From Paragyromitra xinjiangensis (lineage: Eukaryota; Ascomycota; Pezizomycetes; Pezizales; Discinaceae), in contig JBCAMK010000005.1 of NCBI GenBank assembly GCA_038503065.1, positions 620,001 to 684,000 of the forward strand: a stretch of 64,000 bases of DNA, given 5' to 3'. The position numbers and the translations under genes are program-made. The first letter of the stretch is position 1. Every line of letters starts with the position of its first letter. Below, one piece after another: positions 49,480 to 59,771 of this stretch. The notes under the pieces are model-generated. The model did no database searches and was not told the origin of the DNA. It saw only the letters and a program-made list of their open reading frames with translations.

Positions 49480-51177
49480 AGCAGTTCCTGAAGCCGGAAG
49501 TTTGAAATAAAAGACATCGGTGATAGGAGATGACGGTTCAGATTCAATCTTGGTTTGTTCTGTAGTTGGTGTATGGAAGATTCTAGAAGGTTTGAGGTCA
49601 GTGCGAAAGTATAATTTAAGGATTTAATAGGCAAGAGTTTTTCTCCGGATTCCATCCATCTAACTCCTCATTCGTTGCTTCCGGAATCTTTCTGATTTAT
49701 TCCCTAGAGAAGTCGGAACGGATATGCGACTTACCTGATAGGGGTTGAGTTAAATGGACTGGATATACCTTGTGGCGGAGGTGATCTTGACATCGTGGCT
49801 GTGATACGCGCCTTATCAGAATAATGAAAGCTCATTGAAAGATTGAAAGTTAATTTGATGATGGGGATGATAGGAACTGATAGAGGTAGTTCAAGATTAA
49901 GGATGGAAGGGAGGAGGGGAAGGAAAACTGTTGGAGGTGGAGGAGCAATTCTAACTCTCTACAACCTTCTTGACCTAGTCTAGGCATCTGATAAAAATAA
50001 TCGAAAAAAGAAAAGAGAAACATGTTCAGTCTGGATCCTCCCAATAGGCGACAACGCAGATGGAACATCCATGTACATACCTACTGCACGTTGCCGCTTC
50101 CTACCAAAAAAATGGTGAAATGATTCTATGGAATTCAAATTCGGTTAGCCCTTTCAGCGATCCAAGCCTTCGGAGACCATGTTGTCTACATGTATCCTAT
50201 TGCAAACCACAAACTGCCTTCCTCTCTCCTCTTTCTTTCCCTGTGAAATACAATTTCATCCTCGAGGATTGTTCATAGTTCGCCTTACCTCTTAACGTAG
50301 CTTAATGAGGGTCGTCTTGATCCTAAACAAAAGCCGGAGACGGATTAGTCTCGTGCCCAACCCCACTATGCAGCAGCCATAGACAGTATGGATGAAAACG
50401 ACCTAGAGACGGATAGGTATTAGAACAAACCACAATAAAAGAAAGAATCGGGGGCCTTTTTTCAGTGGCCGTTTTTTTGTGCCTTATAACCATCAGCGTA
50501 GATTCTGCCATCAATAATTGTCCTATCCACCGTCCATTTTGTTCCTACTTATCTTATCGCATGCTACTGTGCCTCCTTCCACCGTTCCTGCATAAGGCTA
50601 GTCCAGATTTTGAATTCGGATAGGAGGTGTCTGAAACTTTGGGTTTGCTCATGATCAGCATTCCCTCCAATTGCCAGTTTTCTACCTAAAGCTACTTGTG
50701 ATGAGCGGTAAGCAGAGGCAACAATGTTTATCTTCCCTAAGATTCTGCGCCCCCCCCCCCCCCCGCTGCACGGAGAACAGACACGTGGGCAAGGTCGCTT
50801 ACTCCATCAACCCTTGCTCTTCATCAACTCCAACACCCTTTTCCCTCCATCAGAGAAGAAAACACTCTCGTTTCAACCAAATCAACGCATCATATCCAGT
50901 CGTAGGGAATCGAATTGAATCCAATCTTGGGTCAGACACCAAGCAAAGTAAGTCTATCTCTCCAACACCAGTTTTACTCCTCCATGAGTATCACTTAAGT
51001 TGTTTTTCGCTGTAATTTCGAGACCCAGAAATGTCTTGCTAACTTCCATCTACAGCCGCTTCATAGAAACCTACATAACTGACCTCTCGTATCTTTAATC
51101 TTTACTCTCCCTATTTCAGGAATATTTACAAGCCCCGAAGAGGTTGGTCATGCAACTCTCTAGACTTAAACAATGAA
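49480..51177. other. Divergent promoter region of G2 and G3
   Basis: The G3 side contains possible 5' UTR exons: a GTAAGT donor near 50949 and acceptors near 51054 and 51117-51119; the frame in front of the G3 ATG is open back to 51120. A run of 15 C is at 50750-50764, one TACATGTA at 50187, and a CTCGT element at 50346-50406. The G2 side has an ATG at 49655 in another frame that may start an upstream exon. Confidence 0.4.
50346..50406 (+). repeat. CTCGT short element
   Basis: A 61-bp copy starts TAGTCTCGTGCCCAACCCC and ends GGATGAAAACGACCTAG, with the CAGCAGCCATAGACAGTATG block inside. Confidence 0.7.
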
Positions 51178-52804
51178 ATGGGAATCATCCCAGCTGAATC
51201 TACTAACTTCGATCTTCAAGATATGGAGGCGCCTGACCCTAAGCCCGCTCGGATCCCTCCTCATTTGCGTCGCGCTCAAAACAATATTTCCCCTGCCAAG
51301 TCTACCAGAGATGGCTTGGAAAGGGGACCCGACGCCGAATATCCAGGCCGTGAAGCACATGCAAAGATCACGCCTCCACCACGTTTAATGGCTACTACCC
51401 TTTCAAACCTCAGTAACTTGTCGGAACTCAGTCTCTCAGGCACAAAGGAAAATATAGTCACTAGTAACACCAAACCAACGGAGACACAAGTGGAAGTCAC
51501 AGATAACGGTCAGCAACATCCCAAGGGTAAGGTATCAGCGAACATTGCAACCAGTCAGGCTGCCGACGATAAAACCAAGACCTTTTATCCTCATCTAAGG
51601 CCGTTTCAAAGGAGAGCCACCTCACCTATTACCAATACGTCTAAAGGTGAAGGGGGAGTTTCTGCACTTAAAACCCCTCTTGCATCCAGACCTCGCCAAA
51701 ACTCAAACCCCTCTCCGCCTCTCTCTAAAATTATTGAAGATGGAACAATCCCCCCCGCCGGTATTAATAATGTGATCTCGGGCACTATTTCAACCCCCAC
51801 CGCTCCTAGGACAGTCGTTGAGAAGAAATCCGTCATCCAACCCCCAGCATCAAGACCTCCACCAGCTTCACAAACAGTCTCTAGCGCATGGAGTAGTTTT
51901 GCCGCTGCTCCAGGTACGCCAGCGAATAGGCCTGGGCGTAGCACTGTGAGTGCATACACGAATCCGCTTCCCACGCAAACAAGAGGGTACGGTATTCCAG
52001 TCGCTCCACGAGCACCAACCATAGTTGACCCTGCCATGGAAAAAACTTTGTTTTTCCAGTCATGGCCAGGAGTGGAAGATAGAGGACGTACATCCAAACC
52101 GCGTACTGTCATAATCTCTGGACTGCCGGATGATCCCACCCTAGCCATGGTTTCTCGTATCTGCAAGGATACTGGGTTGCTAGAGACGATTTCTCTGATT
52201 CCGGCATCGAAGAAAGCCTTAGTGTGGTTTGTTGAAGCTGATGACGCACAACGATTTTACGACAAGACTGGAAACGGTCTCGTGCTTAGCTACGAGAGAG
52301 GAGGTGTCAAGCTTAAAAAGACCGTTTTCGTGGAAATGAGGAAGAATATTGATGTTCTACCGTCGGCCTTGCGTACCAAAGTTGATGAAGCAGGACACAC
52401 ACGTGTCATCCGGATCGTCGGCTGGGAAGTAAACGATTTGAGGAGGATTTTGGGTATCAAAGATACGATACAAGAGGGTCCGGAGATGCTGCTTCAGAAA
52501 CTAGCAGAGAAGTACTCTTTTGAGGGAAAGACTGACAGAGTTGAGGGTGTTACTTGCCATACAAACTCTCTTGGACATTTGGAGGCTACTTTGATCTTTT
52601 CGGGAATGAAGGAAGCATATTTTACTCTCGGACAGATCAAAAGAATTCCAGCACTGGAAGCGTGTAATATCACTTTTGGGAAGGATCCGTAAGCTATTCC
52701 TTTTATCAGCCCTCGACTAGTGTAGCGTGTTAGACTAACTCCCTAATGCCACGTGCAGCTGTGAACGGGCGCCACCAGCCTTGGCGACGGCTAGCAAGGG
52801 CTAA
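51178..52804 (+). CDS. RRM-family protein G3
   Basis: Exons 51178-52688 and 52759-52804 join in phase to 518 residues (intron 70 nt, GTAAGC...GTGCAG). ARIPPHLRRA lies at residues 24-33, right after the N-terminus. The middle is Pro/Ser/Thr-rich and probably disordered. The shared module starts near 307 with RTVIISGLP, followed by KALVWFVEAD (RNP1-like), VFVEMRKNIDVLP, TRVIRIVGWE, MLLQKLAEKYSF and CNITFGKDP. The last intron again splits the Pro codon and the final exon begins CERAPP. The ATG was chosen because it is the first in this frame; the upstream open frame to 51120 has none. An overlapping minus-strand frame (51606-52166) is a shadow. Confidence 0.82.
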
Positions 52805-54387
52805 TACATGATGGCAGATATTGATAGTAGTATAAGAAAAGGTTAATTTTATGAAAAGTTTTGTTCTTACAGGTCCATAGGCCAAGATTTTAGCAATTTA
52901 AATGCTCCAAATTCAATACCCATCTCGTTAAAGAGCAAATAGTTGAATTTCCCGGCTATACATTCAGGCAAAAGAATTAGAATGAAGTACCACGAGCAAT
53001 TAAGGAAGATTTGTCGAAACCAAGTTCCTAGTAAAGTAAATGTGCGTGTCGAAGGAGGAGTCGATCTTTATGCGCTAGATTAGATGAGAATAAATCATTG
53101 GGGAGACAAAGTAGCGAAAGTGTGGGGGCACCTACTGAGGATCTTCGACGATAATTTAATTTTGGAGTAAAGTTTCAATCTACCCTTGAAGGGGAAAATT
53201 TAGTTTAATTTACCCTTCGGGTTTAACCTACCCCTCTTTTTCAACACAATTTATCACTTCTCGTCATGGCCGCCATCCATAAAAACCAGCAGTTCTTTCC
53301 TAATGAGATCTTGTACCTAGGGGTGCAATACGTCCTGTGCCAGCAGGAAAGAAGAAAATAGAGGTAGCCCTGCAGCCCTGCAATTGCGCTAAGGCAGAGA
53401 GTGTCAGAGGCCACAGGCAGACATGCAAAAATGTATGCACCTGCTGTAAACAGCTTAGAAATCCTGTAAATAATGTACCTTATCTGGAGCTTGGGAGGAC
53501 GTTACAGTAGCTAGGAGTGCGGGTGGAGGTCACGGTACATAAGAACAAAGGAGCGAGTCCCGAGAGTAGATTAAGCCCGAAGAGTAGATTAAACCAGATC
53601 TCCCTCAAGGGTAGATTGAACCTTGTTCTTAATCTTGAGACCCGAACATCAGTGAAAAGCAAGGTCTTGGCATTCAAATTACCGAGTGATATTCAATGAT
53701 CGAGAATTGAAGTAGGATTTGATGACCTCACTAAGGTATATTTGAGCAATGTATAAGCTTCGACTATTACGCAGACTTTCCACATATCTGGCATTTATTG
53801 TATAATCTCGAAGCTCGATTACATATACTTGGTGGCTTGTATAAATCGTGGTGGGGATTTTTTACATGTTCAGTTACGGGTAACTTTAAGTTCCAGGAAG
53901 CGGGAAGCATTCTATCAACCAAACCTCTCCCTCTCCTCCACATCTTAGCTACATGTATGTAACAGTGCCCTTGTTGTCTTAAAAAGCATCAGCCCCTCCT
54001 CTATCCTGATTCTTTCTCAATTGATCACCAACTTCAGGAAAACAACATCTTGAACGCCTTTAATAACTCCTCTTCGATACGAGTCTCCGCTTCTTCTTCT
54101 TCCAACCGTAGCTTTGTTACTACCTCCAAAACTTCTTGTTTCGTCTCCGTACAGATTCCCGTTCAATCATCCGAGGCACCTCGACAGTCTGCATTCGCGC
54201 CCAACGTAAACCCTACAAGCAACACAACCTCTAACGAATATCTCTGCAAACCCAACTTCCACTTCTCTTTTTGCCCAATACTTTGATCTCGCTACGTGTT
54301 TCGTCTCGGGTTTCTCCAAAGCGTCTAAGGACATTCATACCAACGTCAAGTTCTGCAGATAGCAGCACACTCCGCCCCTCCTCATAA
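52805..54387. other. Intergenic region with foldback element
   Basis: The region includes the element at 53172-53622 and a TACATGTA at 53950. From about 53930 the sequence becomes C/T-rich and contains short coding-like segments in different frames, interpreted with the next entry. Confidence 0.35.
53172..53622. mobile_element. Foldback element (~450 bp)
   Basis: The left arm TTTCAATCTACCCTTGAAGG and the right arm (reverse complement GGTTCAATCTACCCTTGAGG) are inverted, with similarity continuing to CTTCGGG-TTTAA-CTAC blocks over about 60 bases. No clear target duplication was found. The interior has no transposase. Confidence 0.7.
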
Positions 54388-54771
54388 CACCATCGGCCAG
54401 CCTGGTACTACTCTGTTGCGGCTCTATCTCGATTCCTTTTGAAATCAAATACCGACGGAACTGTTCACGACCTACCTATCCAGCTCTATCAAAATCTCTC
54501 GATTAGCCACGAAGGCAACTATAAAGTGTTAAAAGAATTTATACCGAAGGCTTGAGACACCGTACCCAGCGATTGCAGCATACTCTATAAATCTAAAAAC
54601 AACCTAATACCTCGACCACATTATACTCGGAATACCACCAGAATCTTCTCTTCTCGCACCAACTCTATCCACTATATCGCCTGCCCCGTCGCCTCTTTAT
54701 CTCTCAACAACGTCCACGCCTTCCAATACACCACCCCTCAAGGAATTTCTATCAAAATATACGGATCAGCC
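54388..54771 (+). pseudogene. Coding-like extension upstream of the PWD-repeat gene, broken by one TGA
   Basis: The frame of the gene at 54772 is open upstream to 54388 except for one TGA at 54553-54555. The conceptual peptide on both sides looks protein-like (DGTVHDLPIQLYQNLSIS before, VASLSLNNVHAFQYTTPQG after). Farther left, similar segments appear in other frames (54290-54360). It may be a decayed 5' part, assembly error or 5' UTR. A C-to-T change at a CGA codon would explain the stop. Confidence 0.35.
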
Positions 54772-56242
54772 ATGAATCCCGAAATTTCTGTAGACGGCAC
54801 CATAATCTCCCCCAGAGGACGAAGCAGATATCCATCTGCCAAGTCATCCATCAGGGCTCTACGTGAAGGCTTCGTGCCTTCACGACCGATCGATAAAAGA
54901 TCGTTGTAAGTTTAGCCTCTCTCTGCTATCCTTTAACTCTACTGATATTTGGCATAGTTCTCCTCCTCCTCCGACTTCTGTTCGCGATGACCGAAACCCT
55001 CGCGAATATCTTCCAAGATACGTGGACGTTGATGACGATGAAAACGAGGAATCTGGGAGCTATGTCCAGTACCATAATGACGCCGTCGGGTAAGTCAATG
55101 TTTATACCTACTTGGAGATATATTAACTCATGCCTTGGCTAGTACCAACTACAGATCACAATCGGCGGGTACTACGGACAATCAGAACGACTCGAATGCT
55201 GCCGACGACGATGCCCCCCAAGGCCCATCTCCGTGGGACGCATGGCTCGATGGGGCTGATGACAACATAGAAGCCGCCGATGACGGTGGCAGTCCTCAGG
55301 GATCGGCGCCCTGGGATTTCTGGCTTGACACTGAAGAGCCCAATGCCGTGGCCAGTGATCCGTATGTAACCCCTTATTTCTTCCTCTAAAGGTTCTCCGC
55401 TAATAGAATCTTACCCTAGGCCTGCATCGACCGAGATCATCGGGGAAGGTAGCGAAACTACTGTCCAGAGAAATCTGGACAATGGGGATATGGAAGGGAA
55501 AAACTGGGCCAATGCTGCTTTAGCAGGCGATGAGATCTCCAACGGAGAGGTGACTTCTCTCGACAAGGACATCTACCTTGCATCAACCTCTGCCGAGGAC
55601 TATGCCTATCAGCCTACCTCCGAGGGAAGTGGCTTTGTGGCGACAAGCTCCGAAGAAAACGGCGATCAACAACATTCGCCAGAATGGCCTCTCACCACCG
55701 ATTCAGATTTCCGGCCTACCGTCTCCCAGCCTACCGTCTCCCAGCCCCAAATCGAAGGTCTCTTCCAACCCGAGTATGCACACCAAACGATACTCACACA
55801 GACTCCATGGGCCCAGGAGCCACCGTACCGCGTGGTTCCGTCCGGCTACCTTACATCATCCATCCCACCACCCCAACCAAAACTACGCGCCTCACTACAC
55901 TATAAAGTAGTGCCTAGGTTCCCGAAAACCGTCCAGCCAAAAACGCATCAGCAGGGCAGGGGGCACAGGGCGAGCAGCCCCGTAATCAAAAGTGGTGTAA
56001 CCAAACGCCACTCTTCGCAGCGTGGGTCCGTCACCAAGGGGTCCCCAAAGACGCGTTCCGGCTCCGGACAGGAGATTCCATGGGGTCCCTTGAAGGATAC
56101 CCTTTCCATCGGTTGTCCGCCGAGGAGAGAAATCCCACCGGAGTGGCTTTTAAAGCCATCTCCGGTGCCCAAAAAGCCGGTACCCTGGAGACAATGGGGC
56201 GCCGTAGCCCTTTTAGTCGGCTTGGCGTTTTTAAACGTTTAA
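54772..56242 (+). CDS. Protein with duplicated PWD repeats and C-terminal membrane tail
   Basis: Exons 54772-54905, 54958-55089, 55143-55361 and 55420-56242 join at phase-2 introns of 52-58 nt to give 435 residues. The N-terminal part is basic; exon 2 has an acidic VDVDDDENEES stretch. Exon 3 carries a direct repeat: QGPSPWDAWLDGADDNIEA and QGSAPWDFWLDTEEPNAVA, about 30 residues apart. Exon 4 is Ser/Pro-rich and includes a tandem FRPTVSQPTVSQP. The C-terminus is basic and Pro-rich and ends in WGAVALLVGLAFLNV, a short hydrophobic segment like a tail anchor. No domain is recognised. Acidic Trp-Asp repeats like these often act as short binding motifs; that is inference. The upstream frame is broken by a TGA, so the true N-terminus may be longer. 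Confidence 0.7.
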
Positions 56243-56523
56243 TGGGTTGGTTCCCTATGTATTTTTAAGGGGGGAGGGGGGAGAGGACTTATATATTTTT
56301 ATCTGTAGCATTCAAAAGTTTGGTAAGTAGATAGGCATTATGCCTATAATTTTAATGTAATATTTTATTCCATCCTCTTGCGAGCCACACTATCAGATAC
56401 CTAGCGAGAGAAACCAAGGGTACACGAACACTCTCAATAACTCCGCTCCTTCCTAAAGCATTCGCGCTATAGCTCTATTAATTTTGTAGTTCCTAGAGTG
56501 GCGCTGAGCGTATCGATGTAAAC

Positions 56524-56838
56524 ATGGGTGAATGTAAAATCCTTATATTGCGAAATAGAGATCGAGGCTTGGTAGATTTACTCTCGACTGTGATCAGGCC
56601 CGAATTTATAGATAGAGCCCGCATGCTAGTACATGAATATTCTTTAACTTCGAGACTTCCAATATTTCCCCACTGGGCTCTGCTAGTAGAGTCTACTATC
56701 GATACCCGATTAGGAAGCCCATTTTCAACAACCTACCTTAGACATGGCCGAGTGATACGGTATGACCTGCGCTCAGCAGGGGTCAGTAAAAGTACCACTA
56801 CCGACGGCTTTGCTCAAGCCTACAATTCCCCTCTATAG
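56524..56838 (+). CDS. Small hypothetical reading frame
   Basis: An ATG-started frame of 104 codons. Its middle (LPIFPHWALLVES) is the type of strand seen in small fungal protein families that carry an HWAL motif, but the match is too short to name one. There is no splice-compatible extension that I can justify. It could be a fragment or a chance frame. Confidence 0.3.
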   Translation: MGECKILILRNRDRGLVDLLSTVIRPEFIDRARMLVHEYSLTSRLPIFPHWALLVESTIDTRLGSPFSTTYLRHGRVIRYDLRSAGVSKSTTTDGFAQAYNSPL

Positions 56839-57118
56839 AAACCTCTGAGCAGCTCCACACATCCCATACCCGCCTGATGTAAACTTGCTGGTTTAATCCC
56901 CAATCTTTACGCCTGATATCAACAGAACTCCGGATCGGTCATTTAGTGTAAGTTACAACAAGTACGAGGTAGAGACGAAGTTAGAGACTCTCTTCCACGG
57001 ACAACTTTCCCATGCGCAGGCGTTTACTTATCATTTTTGTTGGCTAGAAAATTACCAAGATGCATGCAGTACTAGCTATATGGATAGGAATCCTATACTG
57101 CAAGGAGACCTTCCGACA

Positions 57119-57326
57119 TAGGGTGTTGGAGATGCTTTCTAATACGGGTGAACTCTCGGGCATGGCTTCGGGATCGGAAATGATTGAGAGGTAGGAACCC
57201 GAGCACACGGGCACTCGGGCACCCGAGAGAGCTACTACACGAGTATTTAGATAGGGGTCGTATGCCCACCTCTATCAAGCAAGCAATCGAGCTTCCTATT
57301 CCTCCCTAAGTGCCCCGGTGTTACAA
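57119..57326. repeat. Dispersed repeat Rep-B, copy 2
   Basis: It matches the copy at 40506-40673 over most of its length: GTTGGAGATGCTT, GGAAATGATTGAGAG, ATTTAGATAGGG and CGTATGCCCACCTCTATC are in the same order. It carries an internal CGGGCACTCGGGCACCCG-like expansion. Confidence 0.65.
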
Positions 57327-57681
57327 TATAGGCTAGTCTTACTATTCGAGTGATAATACATGACTTAAAAGAGATATCGATATCTCTTCTTCCCTGATCT
57401 CAGGCTTAGCTATTTCATGTGTTGAAATATGGCTTTTGTGTACCTACAGCATAGATTTCAATTGTTTAACACTTATCACAGTCTAGTAGCGTTGATGTCA
57501 ACGTGAGATAGTTATTCATCACTGGAGACGCTGGCTTCGGATAGGAAGCTCCACGCCGACTCCAAATCGACAATCTGATAAGGTTGTTGATAAGAGGTTT
57601 GTTAAGCAAGTCTAGGCACGAGACTAAATAGAAGGTGAGGTTCTCTAAAACTTTTATGATTGGAGATTTGGTGAGCCCTAA

Positions 57682-58283
57682 GCCCAAATGGGTCGGCGGA
57701 TAGGAAAATAGGCCAACCCATTTTAAAACGGGACTACTTTGAGTATCGGCTGGCCCATCTACAAATTGATACTAAAAGATGTCCCATACTTTGAGTATCG
57801 GCTGGCCCATCTACAAATTGATACTAAAAGATGTCCCATATTCAAAGAATTCCATGTTTCTAAATGAGGTACACCACACAAGTATAATGATCACCACATA
57901 CTATTATAACAGTTTGGGAAATCTACTACAACCTGATAATCGTGATGATGAACTCTCTTTTTAACTAAAACTTGAGATATGTGGCTTCTCCCAAAGGCGC
58001 ACAATATGGTATGCAATACAGTACATTACCAGTAGAGAATGAAAGTTCAGGTATCAGAATTGGGGAGCATTTAAAGTGTTGCGAGATGAAGTTGTGATGG
58101 TTAGGTGCAGTGGTTGGAGGTGATTAAGGGTCTGAGCTATGGCTATGGTTGAAAAAAATTTTCATTTGAAGATCAGCCATCTTTAAGTGTCAATTTGTAG
58201 ATGGGCCAGCCGATACTCAAAGTTGTCCTGTTTGTAAATGAGTTGGCCTATTTTCCTGCTGGCCGACCCATTTGTAAATGGGC
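57682..58283. mobile_element. TIR element (602 bp) with CCTAA target duplication
   Basis: Inverted arms of roughly 110 bp contain AAATGGGTCGGC, GGAAAATAGGCCAAC and CTTTGAGTATCGGCTGGCC. The left arm has an exact 52-bp tandem duplication (57735-57786 and 57787-57838). CCTAA flanks both ends (57677-57681 and 58284-58288). The interior, AT-rich with a G/T-rich stretch, encodes no transposase, so it is non-autonomous; a 5-bp duplication argues against Tc1/mariner. Confidence 0.85.
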
Positions 58284-58505
58284 CCTAATGCAATATCGGT
58301 CAGAACATATATACATGTATGCTTCATTGTGATTTGGAGGGCTGATTGCTTAAGTAATATTCTATTTCACAGTAACCTTGCCGCAATGCCAATTTCCTAA
58401 ATCTGATCACCTATATGCACGATTATTCAACTTCAATACTATCAACAGACGAGAGTCGTCCCTCAAGCCCTCTCCGTCTCCCGATCCCATATCTCACAAC
58501 AGATA

Positions 58506-58706
58506 CCGACAACCGAGTGGCGTTCTGTGTCCAGATAATATATTTAAAAGAATTAAAAAGAAGGTCGGAACAGGCTTCCTTTAGGACCTTCTTAACCCAG
58601 TGCGTGAAGACGGAACCTATATCTTCCCTGGGAGGGAATCGAACCTGAGTTCCTCCGGCCCCTCTGGGCGACACCGTAGCCGTTAAGCTACGATGGCTGA
58701 TGGTAT
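58506..58706 (-). mobile_element. tRNA-derived SINE, copy 2
   Basis: On the minus strand the head contains TAGCTTAACGGC (A-box) and a perfect GGTTCGATTCC (B-box), followed by the body shared with 40313-40496. Head similarity is about 20 bases longer than the tRNA part would need. It is better preserved than copy 1. The two copies are in opposite orientation. Confidence 0.78.
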
Positions 58707-58841
58707 TATAGCGCCAAAAAAGCTCTTATCGCACTCTTTAGGCCTGCCGTACCCTTCTATGGTGCACCGATAAGATTGATCAGTTATGCTATCATAATCC
58801 AGAGTAACCCCCAGTTCCTGCACTTTCTTTCACGTGTAGAC

Positions 58842-58987
58842 ATGTCCACAGATATAAACCCGACGCTAGTTCCTTCTGTCCAGACAAAATTTACATCTCT
58901 CAACATCGCAACTTCACTGTCTTCTACTCACCCCACGGAAAAATCATTGCTTTACCTACTATCTTCCTTTAACACCACATTCTCAAG
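58842..58987 (+). CDS. Possible first exon of G4, or of a small separate gene
   Basis: An ATG-started frame of 48 codons rich in Ser and Thr ends at a GTAAAA donor. It can join in phase to the acceptor at 59686 in front of G4 (intron 699 nt), giving a 491-residue G4. It can also join to a nearer acceptor at 59025 with a 38-nt intron, giving a basic protein of about 78 residues ending KRKRNEV. The sequence does not decide between them. Confidence 0.35.
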
Positions 58988-59405
58988 GTAAAACCCCGAT
59001 CAATCCCTAACCTCTGTGAACTTAGGTGCGAACTACGCAAAATGACACGGCTGCGGCAGCTAAGTAAGCATCTTACGAAAAGTCCAGGAGTGAAAAGAAA
59101 AAGAAACGAAGTATAGGTATCAATTTGAGGGTGGGTGTCGTTGAAACGACAAATGAGAGGGGTATAGGGGTATGAATTCATCTTGAGAGGGATACTGGCA
59201 AACTTTTTCCAGTTGAGAAAGGTGAATTTGGAATGCGATCAAACGATAGATATTCCTTAGGTATCGGTTTATTAGTGATCGGAGTCTTATATATAGTTTC
59301 ATTTGAGCATCCATCCCAGTTTAAACCTGTTAGCCTCCCCTCTGCCGCATTAAGGTTGTTTCCGAGCTAGGGCGGCTGAGAGAATCGTAAACACAAAGTG
59401 CATAA

Positions 59406-59657
59406 ATGGAAGACGATAACGAACGGAATTACCCGGCCAGCAAGCCATTCAAGCACCTTATTCAAGACTGGCATGTGGACATTTACTTCTCTTTTCCGGT
59501 TATTCCCTCTATAGCTGGGTTGATTAGGGATCCTTTCCATACCTACTTAAAATATGGAAGAGCTAAAGCTATTCAACTTCCTAAACACAGTACATCCCTT
59601 AAGAATAGTGAGTGGCTGAATTCTCTTGAAAACTACACTAACTTTTGTTCATCCTAG
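59406..59657 (+). CDS. Small hypothetical reading frame
   Basis: An 83-codon frame starting at an ATG, with a plausible KPFKHLIQDWHVDIYF segment. It lies inside the potential long intron of G4. Nothing recognised; it may be a chance frame or part of the G4 5' region. Confidence 0.25.
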   Translation: MEDDNERNYPASKPFKHLIQDWHVDIYFSFPVIPSIAGLIRDPFHTYLKYGRAKAIQLPKHSTSLKNSEWLNSLENYTNFCSS

Positions 59658-59771
59658 CTACCTCCCAGACCTATTGCCCGTTGCAGGTCTCGTAAGTCCT
59701 CCACGAACCCTGAATCCTCTCCATCAATCAAGAAAGTTCCAGAAGTCCCTGGAAGGATCGCAGCTGGGTCG

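Noticed and set aside
49389..49655. 88-codon frame on the minus strand
   Set aside because: Its 3' half is out of frame with the G2 exon that splices correctly to the conserved part; only its ATG might belong to an upstream exon.
51606..52166. 186-codon frame on the minus strand
   Set aside because: It lies opposite the conserved G3 coding region, whose plus-strand peptide aligns with three paralogues.
57100..57330. 5S rRNA remnant
   Set aside because: Only short words such as CATAGGGTGTTGGA resemble fungal 5S rRNA; internal regions do not align, so no rRNA is called.
57735..57838. CRISPR-like or tandem gene repeat
   Set aside because: Two exact 52-bp units without spacers inside a TIR element; it is a local duplication.
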